Assembly: GCA_948945085.1 (NCBI GenBank)
Contig: CARBGY010000001.1
Coordinates: 1 to 64,000 of the forward strand
Origin: an uncultured Candidatus Saccharibacteria bacterium
Lineage (GTDB): Bacteria > Patescibacteriota > Saccharimonadia > Saccharimonadales > Saccharimonadaceae
Direction: 5' to 3'
Length of the DNA stretch: 64,000 nt
This document shows positions 41,137 through 50,047 of the stretch, piece after piece. Positions within the stretch are counted from its first letter, which is position 1; each line of letters begins with the position of its first letter. The position numbers were made by a program, and so were the translations under genes. The notes beneath the pieces were generated by a model, which saw only the letters and a list, made by a program, of their open reading frames with translations, was not told the DNA's origin and ran no database searches.

Positions 41137-42360
41137 CTAGAAAGTAAGGCTAGAAATTTTTTGCAAATTAGTTTGACCAGTCTTGCGATCGGTGACTTCA
41201 ATTTCGTTTTTTGCAAGTGTTTTATCGCTGATAACAACGCGAGTGGGGATGCCGATTAGATCAGCATCTGCAAATTTCTCGCCTGGTCGGATATCACGAT
41301 CGTCGAATAAAATTTCGGAAGCATGTTGCTTGTAGAGCTTTTCAGCCTGTTCCTTGCCAGCTTTGCCAATACTAATAAGATGGATCTTAAATGGGGCAAT
41401 ATTTTTTGGCCAGACTAAACCTTTTTCGTCAGCGAATTTTTCTGCGATGACACCCATAACTCGGGAGACACCAATACCATAACAACCCATTGTAACAACT
41501 CTTCTTTGACCGTCTTTGTCATTAAATACTAGTCCGAGCGGAGCAGAATACTTTTCGCCAAGTGTAAAGATGTTACCAACCTCGGCGGCTTTTGCGGAGG
41601 TAAGTTCTGAACGTTTCACACCTAGATCATTTAAGACTTCATCATTCAAAACTTCTTCATTAAGCACGACACTTTTATCTTCGTTAAACCAAATTGTATC
41701 TTCTCCAACTTCAGTTAAGGTTTGGAATTCATGGCTGTATTTCGAAAATACGCCGCCACTAGCAAAAGTTTCAAAAGTATCTTCACCGATACCTAGTTCC
41801 TGATAGATTTTCATGTAGGCTTTTTCTACTTGATGATAAAATTCATCGTGATCTTCTTTGGTGGCGCTAAAGCTGTACAGATCTTTCATAATAAATTCGC
41901 GAGTACGCATAATGCCAGATTTAGCTCGGAGCTCGTTGCGGAATTTAGTTTGAATCTGGTAGGCATAAACGGGTAAATCCTTATAGCTAGAAATATAGCT
42001 ACGCATCATATTAGTGAATGGCTCTTCGTGGGTTGGAGCAAGACCAAGTTCACCTCCGGCAGCTAGTTCGGTGCGGAACCAGACATCCATCTTTTCAATA
42101 TCCCATCGGTCGGTTTTTGACCACGGCTCAGGGTTTTGAAGACTAGACATTAGAACTTCTTCGCAACCGATTCGGTTTAATTCTTTGCGGATGATATTTT
42201 TAATATTTTCTAAGACTTTGAGACCGAGCGGTAAATAATCATATACTCCAGCAAGTTCTTTATGAACGAAACCAGCACGACTAAGATATTGGGCGCCACG
42301 AGCGGTTTCATCTTTAGGTGCAGTACGGAGGGTTTTAATAAATGTTTGACTTAAACGCAT
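41137..42360 (-). CDS. proS: Prolyl-tRNA synthetase lacking the editing insertion
   Basis: 407 aa instead of about 570. Catalytic motifs are intact: RGAQYLSRAGFVHKELAGVY, LMSSLQNPEPWSKTDRW, LAPTHEEPFT (motif 2 region), FRNELRAKSGIMRTREFIMK, and CYGIGVSRVMGVIAE (motif 3). The C-terminal anticodon-binding domain (HLISIGKAGKEQAEKLY, LFDDRDIRPGEKFADADL) follows. The space between motifs 2 and 3 is too short for the INS (YbaK-like) editing domain. TATAAT lies 9 nt before the ATG. Confidence 0.95.
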   Translation of the reverse strand: MRLSQTFIKTLRTAPKDETARGAQYLSRAGFVHKELAGVYDYLPLGLKVLENIKNIIRKELNRIGCEEVLMSSLQNPEPWSKTDRWDIEKMDVWFRTELAAGGELGLAPTHEEPFTNMMRSYISSYKDLPVYAYQIQTKFRNELRAKSGIMRTREFIMKDLYSFSATKEDHDEFYHQVEKAYMKIYQELGIGEDTFETFASGGVFSKYSHEFQTLTEVGEDTIWFNEDKSVVLNEEVLNDEVLNDLGVKRSELTSAKAAEVGNIFTLGEKYSAPLGLVFNDKDGQRRVVTMGCYGIGVSRVMGVIAEKFADEKGLVWPKNIAPFKIHLISIGKAGKEQAEKLYKQHASEILFDDRDIRPGEKFADADLIGIPTRVVISDKTLAKNEIEVTDRKTGQTNLQKISSLTF

Positions 42361-42389
42361 AATATAGTTATTATAACACAGTCTGGAGC

Positions 42390-42989
42390 TTATTTAATTT
42401 TCTCAAGGTAGAAATTCCCCCAAGTTTCTTTGCCAGGGCGACCCGAACGTGGTGCAGTCTCAGTATGGTGATAAAGTTTTAATTCAGGGAAATTTTGTAG
42501 AATTTCAAGGACCGCTGGTTTTGTCATTAGATTATAGTATTTGCCTTCTCGAACAATAAATTCATCGCCAACTTTAAAACTAAGATACATAACTCCACCA
42601 GGCTTTAGGGCGCGTGACATTTTACGTAGAATTTTTGGAAAATTCTCTTTTTCGACGTGCATAACTGAACAGCATGCCCAAATACCGTCATATTTTTCAT
42701 CAGCATCAAGTTCTTCAAAGAGCATTTGTTTGACTGGTAAGTTGGTATACTTTCTGGCATATTCACAGAGTGCGGCGGAACCGTCGGTAAGTTCAACTTG
42801 ATAGCCTAGATTGTGAAATTTTTTCGCGTCGCGGCCAGAGCCACAACCAAAATCTAGGATTAACCCACCATGAGGAATCTTGGCAAGAAAATCTTGGTAG
42901 ATATCTGTGAGATCGCAGTTAATAGTTTTGGTGCAGTATAATTCAGCTTGTTGATTATAAAAATTTAAATTATCATATGACTTATTCAT
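42390..42989 (-). CDS. SAM-dependent methyltransferase (class I)
   Basis: 199 aa with motif I GGLILDFGCGSGRDAKKF, an acidic end of strand 2 (VELTDGSAALCEYA), YDGIWACCSVMHVEKENF as motif IV/post-IV, and LKPGGVMYLSFKVG. The fold is clear, the substrate is not. It starts 3 nt after the CPBP-protease stop codon, inside the rseP-proS cluster. Confidence 0.88.
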   Translation of the reverse strand: MNKSYDNLNFYNQQAELYCTKTINCDLTDIYQDFLAKIPHGGLILDFGCGSGRDAKKFHNLGYQVELTDGSAALCEYARKYTNLPVKQMLFEELDADEKYDGIWACCSVMHVEKENFPKILRKMSRALKPGGVMYLSFKVGDEFIVREGKYYNLMTKPAVLEILQNFPELKLYHHTETAPRSGRPGKETWGNFYLEKIK

Positions 42990-42992
42990 GTT

Positions 42993-43832
42993 CTAAAATC
43001 CTCCTATATATAGTAAATAAAATGCGATACCGTTAGACAACATGTGCAACAAAACCCCACTCCAAATTGTACCAGTAATTTCTCGCATACTACAGAGAAT
43101 GAGACTGAGAGCAAAAACTGTAACGGCAACATTCCACTGACCATGTAGAAAAGCAAAAACTATTGAAGTTAGGATCATAGCAATCCACCATTTGGTCCTA
43201 CTGCGCATTTTACCATAGAGCCAGCCGCGCATAATTATTTCTTCAGCAAGTGGAGCAACAAACACTAACGAAATTACAGCGATTAATCGATCGGGGCCAG
43301 CAGCAAGATATTGAAAACCGACATCTTGAGATTCGTTCGCGTTAAACCAAGGGAAAAGTTGCATGAGTTGAGTTAGAGCATTAGCAATCATAATATAGAC
43401 GACATACCCGATTGGAGCTAGACCCATATCTACAAATGTTGGAGCATATTTCATTCCAAGTTCGGTACGATCTGATGTAAGTGATTTTTCTAAATCGGCC
43501 ATAGTAGTCGAAGATAGTTTTTTTGTGCTATGGGTACGATAATTTTGGAGGATTTTTGGTGGTATATATAAGATCAAAACAAGAGTTAAAGCATAGGTTA
43601 ATATGTAATATACACCAGTCCAAAATGGTTGACTAAGTTTACTACCGAGTAGGATGCTCATGATGAAACTGATAATAAACTGACTGGCAATCATGGCAAG
43701 TATGGTCCAAAGCATCAGGAAGGCTAAGTAGGCAGCGGTGGCTTTTGAATTTTGGTTACGGGTTTTTTGATTAGAATCGGATAAATTCTTAGTTGTTTTG
43801 TCTGGTTGGGCGGATTTTTTGGAAGTTACCAT
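42993..43832 (-). CDS. CPBP-family intramembrane metalloprotease
   Basis: 279 aa, about eight TM helices. The signature is present: APLAEEIIMRGWLYGKM (EExxxR), FAFLHGQWN (FxxxH) and a final HMLSNGIAF (HxxxN). Bacterial members process membrane peptides or protect from bacteriocins. A Gln/Lys/Ser-rich cytosolic N-terminus precedes the first helix. Its ATG overlaps the rseP stop by one base. Confidence 0.9.
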   Translation of the reverse strand: MVTSKKSAQPDKTTKNLSDSNQKTRNQNSKATAAYLAFLMLWTILAMIASQFIISFIMSILLGSKLSQPFWTGVYYILTYALTLVLILYIPPKILQNYRTHSTKKLSSTTMADLEKSLTSDRTELGMKYAPTFVDMGLAPIGYVVYIMIANALTQLMQLFPWFNANESQDVGFQYLAAGPDRLIAVISLVFVAPLAEEIIMRGWLYGKMRSRTKWWIAMILTSIVFAFLHGQWNVAVTVFALSLILCSMREITGTIWSGVLLHMLSNGIAFYLLYIGGF

Positions 43833-45022
43833 TAGAAGAACCTCATAATATCAAGGATTGTGATAACTACAACAAGACCAAGTAAGACCATGAAGCTACG
43901 TGAGACGATTTTTTCTTCAGTTTCTTTTTTGAGTGGTTTTTTGAGAAGCTTGTAGATTGCGATGAGGAGCCAGCGCCCGCCATCAAGAGCAGGAATTGGA
44001 ATGACATTCATACAAGCGAGAGAAACCGAAATAAGTGCAGTTAAAAAGGCAAGGTTAGTTATGCCGCTACTTACAAAGGCTGGGAACATTACACCAACGA
44101 TTCCAACTGGTCCGGAAACGGAGTCACCAGCGGCCTGAAGAGAAGCCTGTCCTTCCTCGCGCGTATTACTGTCAAAACTAAGTTGACGAAAAGCGCCAGA
44201 TACAAAGTTCCAAACAAGGTCGCCAAGACCGCGAAAAGTTTCGCCGGTGAGCTGGAGTGTTGTACCAAGTCCAACGATTGGCGCTGACCATGTCGATCGT
44301 ACAAAAGTTTGACCATATGCCATCGCTACACCGAGAACGTATTCACTTCCGGGTTCATTTAAGGATACTGTTAGAGTTTGCTTTTCACCATCGCGAATGA
44401 TGTGATAAATACCCTCATGCCCAGCATGATCGTTACCGTAATTTGTTACGTCGGCAGGAAGAATAACCTGTGTTTCATCTACGGCAATGATTTTGTCCCC
44501 ACTTTGAAAACCGGCTTTTGCTGCGGGAGATCCTTCCATGACTTCTGTAACCGTGATACCGTCACCAGATATATGAGCATCGCTTTTAATTTGGAATTGG
44601 TTGTTGATAAATTGCGGCATGCCAGTAAGTGATAAAATAGTTAAAAGAGCAAAAGCAACTAACCAGTTCATTAGAACACCGCCGAAAAGAATTTTCGTCT
44701 TCGACCAGAAACTAGCGGCACCGAAAGTTCCCTTACGTCGATCGGCGGCTGACTCTCCGTCCATAGCGCAAAAACCACCTATGGGAAGATAATTGAGACT
44801 AAATACTAGGTTATCCTGAGTTTTATCCCATTCGGCTTTAGGTAATTTTGTCCATTTACCATTTTTTTTGATCCAAGCAATGATACGAGGAGGCATACCG
44901 ATGCCAAATTCATTTACTTTAACTCCGCTACGGCGAGCCATAATAAAATGACCAAATTCGTGAGCGGTAACGAGAAGCATTAAAATAATTAGTCCAATAA
45001 TAATCCCAAAAACAATATTCAT
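43832..45022 (-). CDS. rseP: Site-2 intramembrane metalloprotease RseP-like
   Basis: 396 aa with the zinc motif TAHEFGHFIMARR, a PDZ domain (about 150-225, VMEGSPAAKAGFQSGDKIIAVD), and the third metal ligand motif NVIPIPALDGGRWL. It cleaves membrane-embedded regulators or signal peptides. TATAAT (45034-45029) ends 6 nt before the ATG. In many bacteria rseP follows uppS-cdsA-dxr; here it follows uppS directly, with cassette 2 in between. Confidence 0.95.
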   Translation of the reverse strand: MNIVFGIIIGLIILMLLVTAHEFGHFIMARRSGVKVNEFGIGMPPRIIAWIKKNGKWTKLPKAEWDKTQDNLVFSLNYLPIGGFCAMDGESAADRRKGTFGAASFWSKTKILFGGVLMNWLVAFALLTILSLTGMPQFINNQFQIKSDAHISGDGITVTEVMEGSPAAKAGFQSGDKIIAVDETQVILPADVTNYGNDHAGHEGIYHIIRDGEKQTLTVSLNEPGSEYVLGVAMAYGQTFVRSTWSAPIVGLGTTLQLTGETFRGLGDLVWNFVSGAFRQLSFDSNTREEGQASLQAAGDSVSGPVGIVGVMFPAFVSSGITNLAFLTALISVSLACMNVIPIPALDGGRWLLIAIYKLLKKPLKKETEEKIVSRSFMVLLGLVVVITILDIMRFF

Positions 45023-45093
45023 AAGTATATTATACTATACATTAACTAAACACGGGAAAATTTTTTAGACATTAATTTCATTTTAATGTTTTA

Positions 45094-45357
45094 TTAGCTT
45101 TTTAAAGAATACACAGTTATGTATTTGTATCGTACCGAGAAACCGTAGAAGCGAGGGTCGTAGTAAGACGGGTAGACGTTAGTACTATTGAAATAAAGGT
45201 TGTACACATACGTAGCATTAGGATAAGTAGTAGCTGACCAGTATCCGCTATTGCTGCCCGCGCTCCTCAATGAACCAGTATGTAGAAGGACGTTCCCGCC
45301 GCGTACATGTCCGCTACGGACGAAGTGAAGAGGGGCGCCTGCTATTTTATTTCCCAA
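45094..45357 (-). pseudogene. Cassette 2: headless C-type-lectin-like variable domain
   Basis: Reads APLHFVRSGHVRGGNV, GSLRSAGSNSGYWSATTYPN, NLYFNSTNVYPSYYDPRFYG, FSVRYKY and ends VYSLKS. It begins directly behind the uppS stop codon (TTGGGAAATAA at 45357-45347) with no own ribosome binding site or signal peptide. The domain matches cassettes 3 and 5. FVRSG followed by HVRGG looks like two left borders joined: CTTCGTCCGTAGCGGA is shared with cassette 4, and TACGCGGCGGG with cassettes 3 and 5. Parent proteins with this domain are larger; only the C-terminal domain is present. Confidence 0.72.
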
Positions 45358-46027
45358 AGCGTCGCTGTCGACTATGGTATTCTTCTAGAGCAGCGATGCA
45401 GTCAGCTGCTTCGATTTCGGGGAAGTGTTTTTCGATGAACCAAAATTCCGAGTAGGCGGCGCGCCAGAGTTGAAAACCCGAGATACGCTCTTCGCCACTA
45501 GTACGAATAATTAAATCACAATCTGGAACTTCAGGATGATAGATATATTTTCGAAAGGTTTCTGGACTCATTTCGAGTTCACCAGCAGCAATTGCTTTAG
45601 TAGCAGCGTCTGCGATTTCCCAGTGTCCACCATAATTAAAACAAATACAGATCGTCAGTCCAGTATTATCTTTGGTTTGCTCTTCGGCATTAAGCATCTT
45701 TGTCCAAAGCTCTGGATCAACAGGATCTGAACGTCCCATAATAACGATGCGTTGATCTTCTTCGATGGCTTTTTTTGTCAGGTTATCAATTTTTTTACGG
45801 GCAAGATCCATTAGATAGTCAATTTCTGCTGCAGTACGATCCCAGTTTTCGGTACTAAACAGGAAAAACGAAACATATTTGACTTCGGTATTTTTTAAGG
45901 CATCAATAATAACTTCAACTTTGTTAAAACCTCGGCGGTGTCCTTCTAGGGTTGGTAAGCCTCGACTTCTAGCCCAGCGGCGGTTACCATCACAAACAAA
46001 ACCAAGATGCGTGAGTTGTTCTGCCAT
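45347..46027 (-). CDS. uppS: Isoprenyl (undecaprenyl) diphosphate synthase
   Basis: Makes the C55 lipid carrier precursor by cis-prenyl condensation. 226 aa: FVCDGNRRWARSRGLPTLEGH (family form MDGNxRWA with GH), FFLFSTENWDR, and DLIIRTSGEERISGFQLW followed by YSEFWF. Its stop codon abuts cassette 2, and its start shares one base with the frr stop. Confidence 0.95.
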   Translation of the reverse strand: MAEQLTHLGFVCDGNRRWARSRGLPTLEGHRRGFNKVEVIIDALKNTEVKYVSFFLFSTENWDRTAAEIDYLMDLARKKIDNLTKKAIEEDQRIVIMGRSDPVDPELWTKMLNAEEQTKDNTGLTICICFNYGGHWEIADAATKAIAAGELEMSPETFRKYIYHPEVPDCDLIIRTSGEERISGFQLWRAAYSEFWFIEKHFPEIEAADCIAALEEYHSRQRRFGK

Positions 46028-46569
46028 TAGATCTCCATAATCTCTTTGGATTTATCTTTGAAAAGAGTATCGATTTTATCGGTGTAAGTTTTAGTTAAAT
46101 CATCAACTAATTTTTCGGCTTTCTTCTTGGTGTCCTCAGGAAGTTCAGCAGTCTTAAGTTCTTTTCGTGCGTCTTCGCGGACGTTACGGATAGCAACTTT
46201 AGCCTCTTCAACTTTACTAGAAGCATTTTTGACAATTTCTTTGCGACGCTCTTCGGTGAGTGGCGGGATCGGAACGCGAACAACATGACCGTCATCTGTA
46301 GGGTTTAAACCTAAACTAGCGTCATTTCGAATTGCGCTAGCGATAGATTGAATAGTGCTAGGATCGAAGGGGGTAACTTGAAGCATGGTGCCACCAGAAA
46401 CGGTAATGTTAGCGACTTGATTAAGAGGCATAAATTGTCCGTAAGCTTCAACTTTTACGCTCATTAGCATGTCTGGGTGCGCACGACCAGTACGGACTTT
46501 TTTCATTTCTTCTTGGAAGCGCGTAACTACGACATCCATAGCTTTGCGATATTCAGTATCGTCAAACAT
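46027..46569 (-). CDS. frr: Ribosome recycling factor
   Basis: 180 aa, standard length. KVRTGRAHPDMLMSVKVEAYG, PLNQVANITV, PFDPSTIQSIASAIRNDASLG and the C-terminal helix are all typical. GAGG precedes the ATG. It follows tsf; the pyrH gene usually found between them is absent. Confidence 0.97.
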   Translation of the reverse strand: MFDDTEYRKAMDVVVTRFQEEMKKVRTGRAHPDMLMSVKVEAYGQFMPLNQVANITVSGGTMLQVTPFDPSTIQSIASAIRNDASLGLNPTDDGHVVRVPIPPLTEERRKEIVKNASSKVEEAKVAIRNVREDARKELKTAELPEDTKKKAEKLVDDLTKTYTDKIDTLFKDKSKEIMEI

Positions 46570-46648
46570 AATACCTCACTTTGCCGAGAATGGCTTTATT
46601 TTATAAAAATGGTACAATGCCCTCATAAGAACATTGTACCTTTAAAAT

Positions 46649-47272
46649 TTATTCGGTTACTCCGAGTTCAAGACGTTTAAATTGACGTACAGTAATGTTT
46701 TCGCCAGTTTTGGCGATAGCCTCCTTAATAAATTGAGCAACTGTCATAGAATCATCGAGAATGTAAGGTTGTTCCATGAGTACTTTTTCGGAGAAGGCTT
46801 TTTTGATTTGTCCTTCGAGAATTTGGTCCTTCATGTTTTCTGGGCCCTTGAAGTTAGCCTCGAGGTCTTTCTTTTTAGCTTTAAGGTCTGCTTCTGGAAT
46901 GCTCTCCATGCTAACATACATTGGGTTCATAGATGCAACTTGCATAGCAAGTTTATGAGCTAGATCCTTGAATTCTTCAGTTTTAGCAACAAAACTAGTT
47001 TCACAGTTTACTTCTACGATTGCGCCAATACGGCCATCATGAATATAACTTTCAATGATACCCTCGCGAGTTTCACGGTCGCCGCGTTTTTCGGCCTTTG
47101 TCATACCTTTTTTGCGCATAGCGTCTAAAGCCTTATCGAAATCACCTTTAGCTTCGACGAGAGCTTGTTTAGCGTCGGTCAGACCAACGCCGGAGAGCTC
47201 TTTAAGTTTTTTAATAAGTTCGATCGAGATAGCTTTAACTTCACTAGCTTTTTCTTTGAGTTCTTCGCTCAT
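46649..47272 (-). CDS. tsf: Elongation factor Ts
   Basis: 207 aa, the short Thermus-like size class. An N-terminal UBA-like helix bundle (LIKKLKELSGVGLTDAKQAL) and the core with EVNCETSFVAKTEEFK (the TDFV motif as CETSFVA), followed by MYVSMESIPEADL. It releases GDP from EF-Tu. It lies 39 bp behind rpsB in the same transcription unit. Confidence 0.97.
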   Translation of the reverse strand: MSEELKEKASEVKAISIELIKKLKELSGVGLTDAKQALVEAKGDFDKALDAMRKKGMTKAEKRGDRETREGIIESYIHDGRIGAIVEVNCETSFVAKTEEFKDLAHKLAMQVASMNPMYVSMESIPEADLKAKKKDLEANFKGPENMKDQILEGQIKKAFSEKVLMEQPYILDDSMTVAQFIKEAIAKTGENITVRQFKRLELGVTE

Positions 47273-47311
47273 TTGCCTCCTTAAAAATTATATATACGAG
47301 TTTAATGATGG

Positions 47312-48007
47312 TTATGCTTTTTTCGCTTCACCTTCTTTGATTGCGGCTACAAAGTAGTCAAGAAGAAGTTGAACGGATTTAATTGCGTCATCGTTGGCAG
47401 GGATAACATAGTTAATGTTAGTTGGGTCAACGTTGGTGTCGGCAATCGCAAAAACTGGAATGTTTAGACTCCGAGCTTCCTTAATAGCATTTTTGTCTTC
47501 GCAAGCATCGACGATAACAACAGCGGCTGGGCGCTCATGCATTTCTTTAATGCCGCCATAGCGTTCGTTCAAGAGATCGATTTCTTCTTGGTAGCGTTGG
47601 ACTTCAAGTTTTGAGTAGCGAGCTTCGAGTTCGCCAGAAGCCATCCGACGTTCAAGATCGTGTAGTTTCTTAATTTGCTTATTGATAGTTTCTACGTTTG
47701 TCAATGTACCGCCAACCCAACGTACGGTTACATATGGCATGTCAACTGATTCAGCGGCAGCTTTAGTGGCCTCTTTGAGTTGTTTTTTAGTACCAACGAA
47801 GAGAATTTTTTTGCCACTTGCGGCAATTTCAGTAAGAGCCGGGAGAGCCTTTTCGAGAGCTTCGACGGTTTTTTCAAGGTTAATAATATGCCCACCTTGA
47901 CGCTTGCTATGGATATAAGGCGCCATTTTTGGGTGCCAGCGGCTAGTTTTATGGCCAAAATGAGCTCCTGATTCGAGCAAGGACTTGATGTCTACTTCGA
48001 CGGTCAT
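47312..48007 (-). CDS. rpsB: Small ribosomal subunit protein uS2
   Basis: 231 aa: LLESGAHFGHKTSRWHPKM, YIHSKRQGGHIINLEKTVEA, VRWVGGTLTNVETI, MHERPAAVVIVDACEDKNA, IPVFAIADTNVDPTNINYVI. It is the first gene of rpsB-tsf-frr-uppS. GGGAA lies before the ATG, with a strong leader hairpin upstream. Confidence 0.98.
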   Translation of the reverse strand: MTVEVDIKSLLESGAHFGHKTSRWHPKMAPYIHSKRQGGHIINLEKTVEALEKALPALTEIAASGKKILFVGTKKQLKEATKAAAESVDMPYVTVRWVGGTLTNVETINKQIKKLHDLERRMASGELEARYSKLEVQRYQEEIDLLNERYGGIKEMHERPAAVVIVDACEDKNAIKEARSLNIPVFAIADTNVDPTNINYVIPANDDAIKSVQLLLDYFVAAIKEGEAKKA

Positions 48008-48026
48008 GTTGATTCCCTTTCACTTT

Positions 48027-48098
48027 GCTACAGGGTTAACCTAAGGAAATCTCCTGTAGCTGTTTCGTTATAAATAGTATATACTTTCATTATAGCAC
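48027..48098 (-). promoter_or_regulatory. rpsB promoter and leader hairpin
   Basis: Extended -10 GTGCTATAAT (48098-48089). A perfect 8-bp inverted repeat GCTACAGG/CCTGTAGC (48027-48034/48053-48060) lies between it and the ribosome binding site. S2 often represses its own mRNA through a leader structure; this hairpin is a candidate for that. Confidence 0.6.
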
Positions 48099-48129
48099 AG
48101 TTTTTATAAAAATGCAATGGAAATTAAGA

Positions 48130-49194
48130 TTATTTTTGCACAAACACTGCCCAATATTCCTCTAAGGTTAGGTTGTTTTCATAAATATAGTTCGCTGCTT
48201 CACATCCAACATAACGAAAATGCCATGCTTCGTAACTATAGCCAGTAAGGTTTTCTTTACCTGGCGGATAACGTAATATAAACCCAAATTCGTGAGCATG
48301 CTCAGCGAGCCAGCTTGCAGCGAAAGTGTTTTGGAAAGTTTCGGTAGTTTCTCCAGGAACAAAAACATCCAATGCAAAGCCGGTTTGATGTTCAGAAAAA
48401 CCTGGTTTTGCGGCATAAGTTAAGGCTTCTTCTTCGCTCATGCGTGATAAATAGTCTAGAAAGACTTCCTCCTGCGGTGCGTAGCCGCGATAGCCGGAAG
48501 TGATGTAAAGTTGAATCCCGCTAGCGAGGGCTGCTTGAAACAGCATGTCGAAATGCGTAAAAGTTTCACTTTCGAGATAAACTTCTGGTGCGCCATAGGA
48601 TTGATCAAGAAGAACTAGTTCTGGTTCATAATCCGCTTCAAGATAATAGTACTTATTGACAAGCATAAGTATGTTATCGTCGAGATTGGTAGAAACGATA
48701 TTGCTATAGAATTCGCGATCGCGATTCGAATTAACTAAGGCGACAATTTCGTCGGATGAAAGTTTTTCGGTAGTCGAAAGTTGTTCTAGTAGTGTAAAAT
48801 ATCGTTCATGATTAGCGGGCAGATAGTATTGATGCAACATGATGGCGGCTTGATCAATGCTATAGTCTTCTTCTGATCGATAATTGGGATGATTGACGAA
48901 TGTAACTATACTTTCTACTGGTAATTGAAGACGTTTGAGCTCTTGAAGATAAAATGTTAAGTTTTGAGACTGAAAGTCGGTTTGTCTTAAGATATCGTGA
49001 AGTTGAGGCTCGAAGTCAAGTTGTAAAACTTGTTTGACAAAGTTTTGACCATGACTGCAAATTATTTGAATGTCTTCTTGAGTATAGCCAAGTCGACCAA
49101 GTTGATTCTGATCAGAATGCCAATAGAGAAAGAAGCTACCAGTAGTAAGCGAAAGTCCCAAAATGAGGACAATAATAATCGTCTTTTTGAGCAT
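48130..49194 (-). CDS. D-alanyl-D-alanine carboxypeptidase (LAS/VanY type)
   Basis: 354 aa from the ATG at 49194 (MLKKTIIIVLILGLSLTTG, a signal anchor). The C-terminal LAS domain has YITSGYRGYAPQ, KPGFSEHQTGFALDVF (His and Asp metal ligands) and YEAWHFRYVG (catalytic Glu and third ligand His). It trims peptidoglycan stem peptides outside the membrane. TACAAT (49206-49201) ends 6 nt before this ATG, which is why it is preferred over the in-frame ATG at 49239. Confidence 0.92.
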   Translation of the reverse strand: MLKKTIIIVLILGLSLTTGSFFLYWHSDQNQLGRLGYTQEDIQIICSHGQNFVKQVLQLDFEPQLHDILRQTDFQSQNLTFYLQELKRLQLPVESIVTFVNHPNYRSEEDYSIDQAAIMLHQYYLPANHERYFTLLEQLSTTEKLSSDEIVALVNSNRDREFYSNIVSTNLDDNILMLVNKYYYLEADYEPELVLLDQSYGAPEVYLESETFTHFDMLFQAALASGIQLYITSGYRGYAPQEEVFLDYLSRMSEEEALTYAAKPGFSEHQTGFALDVFVPGETTETFQNTFAASWLAEHAHEFGFILRYPPGKENLTGYSYEAWHFRYVGCEAANYIYENNLTLEEYWAVFVQK

Positions 49195-49240
49195 ATAACC
49201 ATTGTAACATACGCTTTTAGCCGAATTTGATTCAACCAAA

Positions 49241-49263
49241 AAACTCTACTGAGTGTAGAGTTT
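49241..49263. terminator. Bidirectional terminator between rpmE and the VanY-like gene
   Basis: Nine-base stem AAACTCTAC/GTAGAGTTT with a 5-nt loop, flanked by A8 on one side and T5 on the other. Confidence 0.82.
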
Positions 49264-49278
49264 TTGGCTTTAACTAAG

Positions 49279-49611
49279 TTAAGCTTGGGTCTTTTCAGCC
49301 TTTTTAGCGGCTTCTTTTTCAGCTTTTTTGGTCTTATTGCCAAGTGTTGCGCGGAGAGCTTCGGCGCGTTTGGCACGAGCCTTAAAGCGATCAACACGAC
49401 CTTCGGTGTCGATGATTTTTTCTTCGCCAGTAAAGAATGGATGAGAGGCAGAAGAAATTTGAACCTTAATTAGAGGGTATTCTTGACCATCTTCCCATTT
49501 GATGGTTTCTTCGCTTTGTGCGGTGGAACGGGTTAAAAACGAAAAATTCGCGGCCTCATCCATGAACACGACATAGCGATAGTCTTTAGGTTGTGAATCT
49601 TTTTTGCTCAT
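49279..49611 (-). CDS. rpmE2: Large ribosomal subunit protein bL31, type B, with extended tail
   Basis: 110 aa. The L31 core reads YRYVVFMDEAANFSFLTRST, EYPLIKVQISSASHPFFTGE and DTEGRVDRFKARAKR. It lacks the CxxC zinc cysteines, so it is the zinc-free type B. About 25 Lys/Ala-rich residues extend the C-terminus. It is a monocistronic unit. Confidence 0.93.
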   Translation of the reverse strand: MSKKDSQPKDYRYVVFMDEAANFSFLTRSTAQSEETIKWEDGQEYPLIKVQISSASHPFFTGEEKIIDTEGRVDRFKARAKRAEALRATLGNKTKKAEKEAAKKAEKTQA

Positions 49612-49700
49612 AATTGGTACGATTATAGCAAAGACTCCGATAAATGTAAAGACCTCTTATCTAGTTTAAGGGTCTTTAGGAAGTTGCTAAATGTCCCATC

Positions 49701-49946
49701 TTGGCATTCATTATATTACTTTTATCAATAACCGCAGCCAGCCCCTTATACTATGTACGCGGCGGGGGCATCTATCTAGATACTGGTTCATTGAGGGGCG
49801 CGGGCTTCAATAGCCTCTACTGGTCAGCTACTACTTATTCTAATGCTACGTACGCGTCCTACCTCGGTTTCAATAGTACTATTGTCTACCCGTCGCACTA
49901 CAGCAATCGATTCCTCGGTTTCTCGGTGCATTCTGTGAAAATGTGA
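49701..49946 (+). pseudogene. Cassette 3: headless C-type-lectin-like variable domain
   Basis: The homologous part starts at about 49730: AASPLYYVRGGGIYLDTG, SLRGAGFNSLYWSATTYSN, SYLGFNSTIVYPSHYSNRF and LGFSVHSVKM, then TGA. A TTG at 49701 opens the frame, but no ribosome binding site and no parent N-terminus are present. DNA blocks are nearly identical to cassette 2 (TACTGGTCAGCTACTACTTA), with differences concentrated in adenine-type codon positions. It has its own strong terminator directly downstream. Confidence 0.72.
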
Positions 49947-49955
49947 AAAATAACT

Positions 49956-49983
49956 AACCTCCGGACCAAAATCCGGAGGTTTT
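49956..49983 (+). terminator. Terminator after cassette 3
   Basis: Perfect 10-bp stem AACCTCCGGA/TCCGGAGGTT with loop CCAAAA, followed by more Ts. Its presence suggests cassette 3 was, or descends from, the true 3' end of an expressed gene. Confidence 0.85.
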
Positions 49984-50047
49984 ACATTTGCCGGCAATGC
50001 CGGGCTGGGATAAAAGCGTATTAGTTTCTAATGTTGCTTCTTGATTT

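Noticed and set aside
49701..49745. TTG-initiated signal peptide for cassette 3 (MAFIILLLSITAASP)
   Set aside because: No ribosome binding site, and the same AASPLYY border occurs in cassette 5 without any hydrophobic leader, so the hydrophobic stretch is probably chance intergenic sequence.
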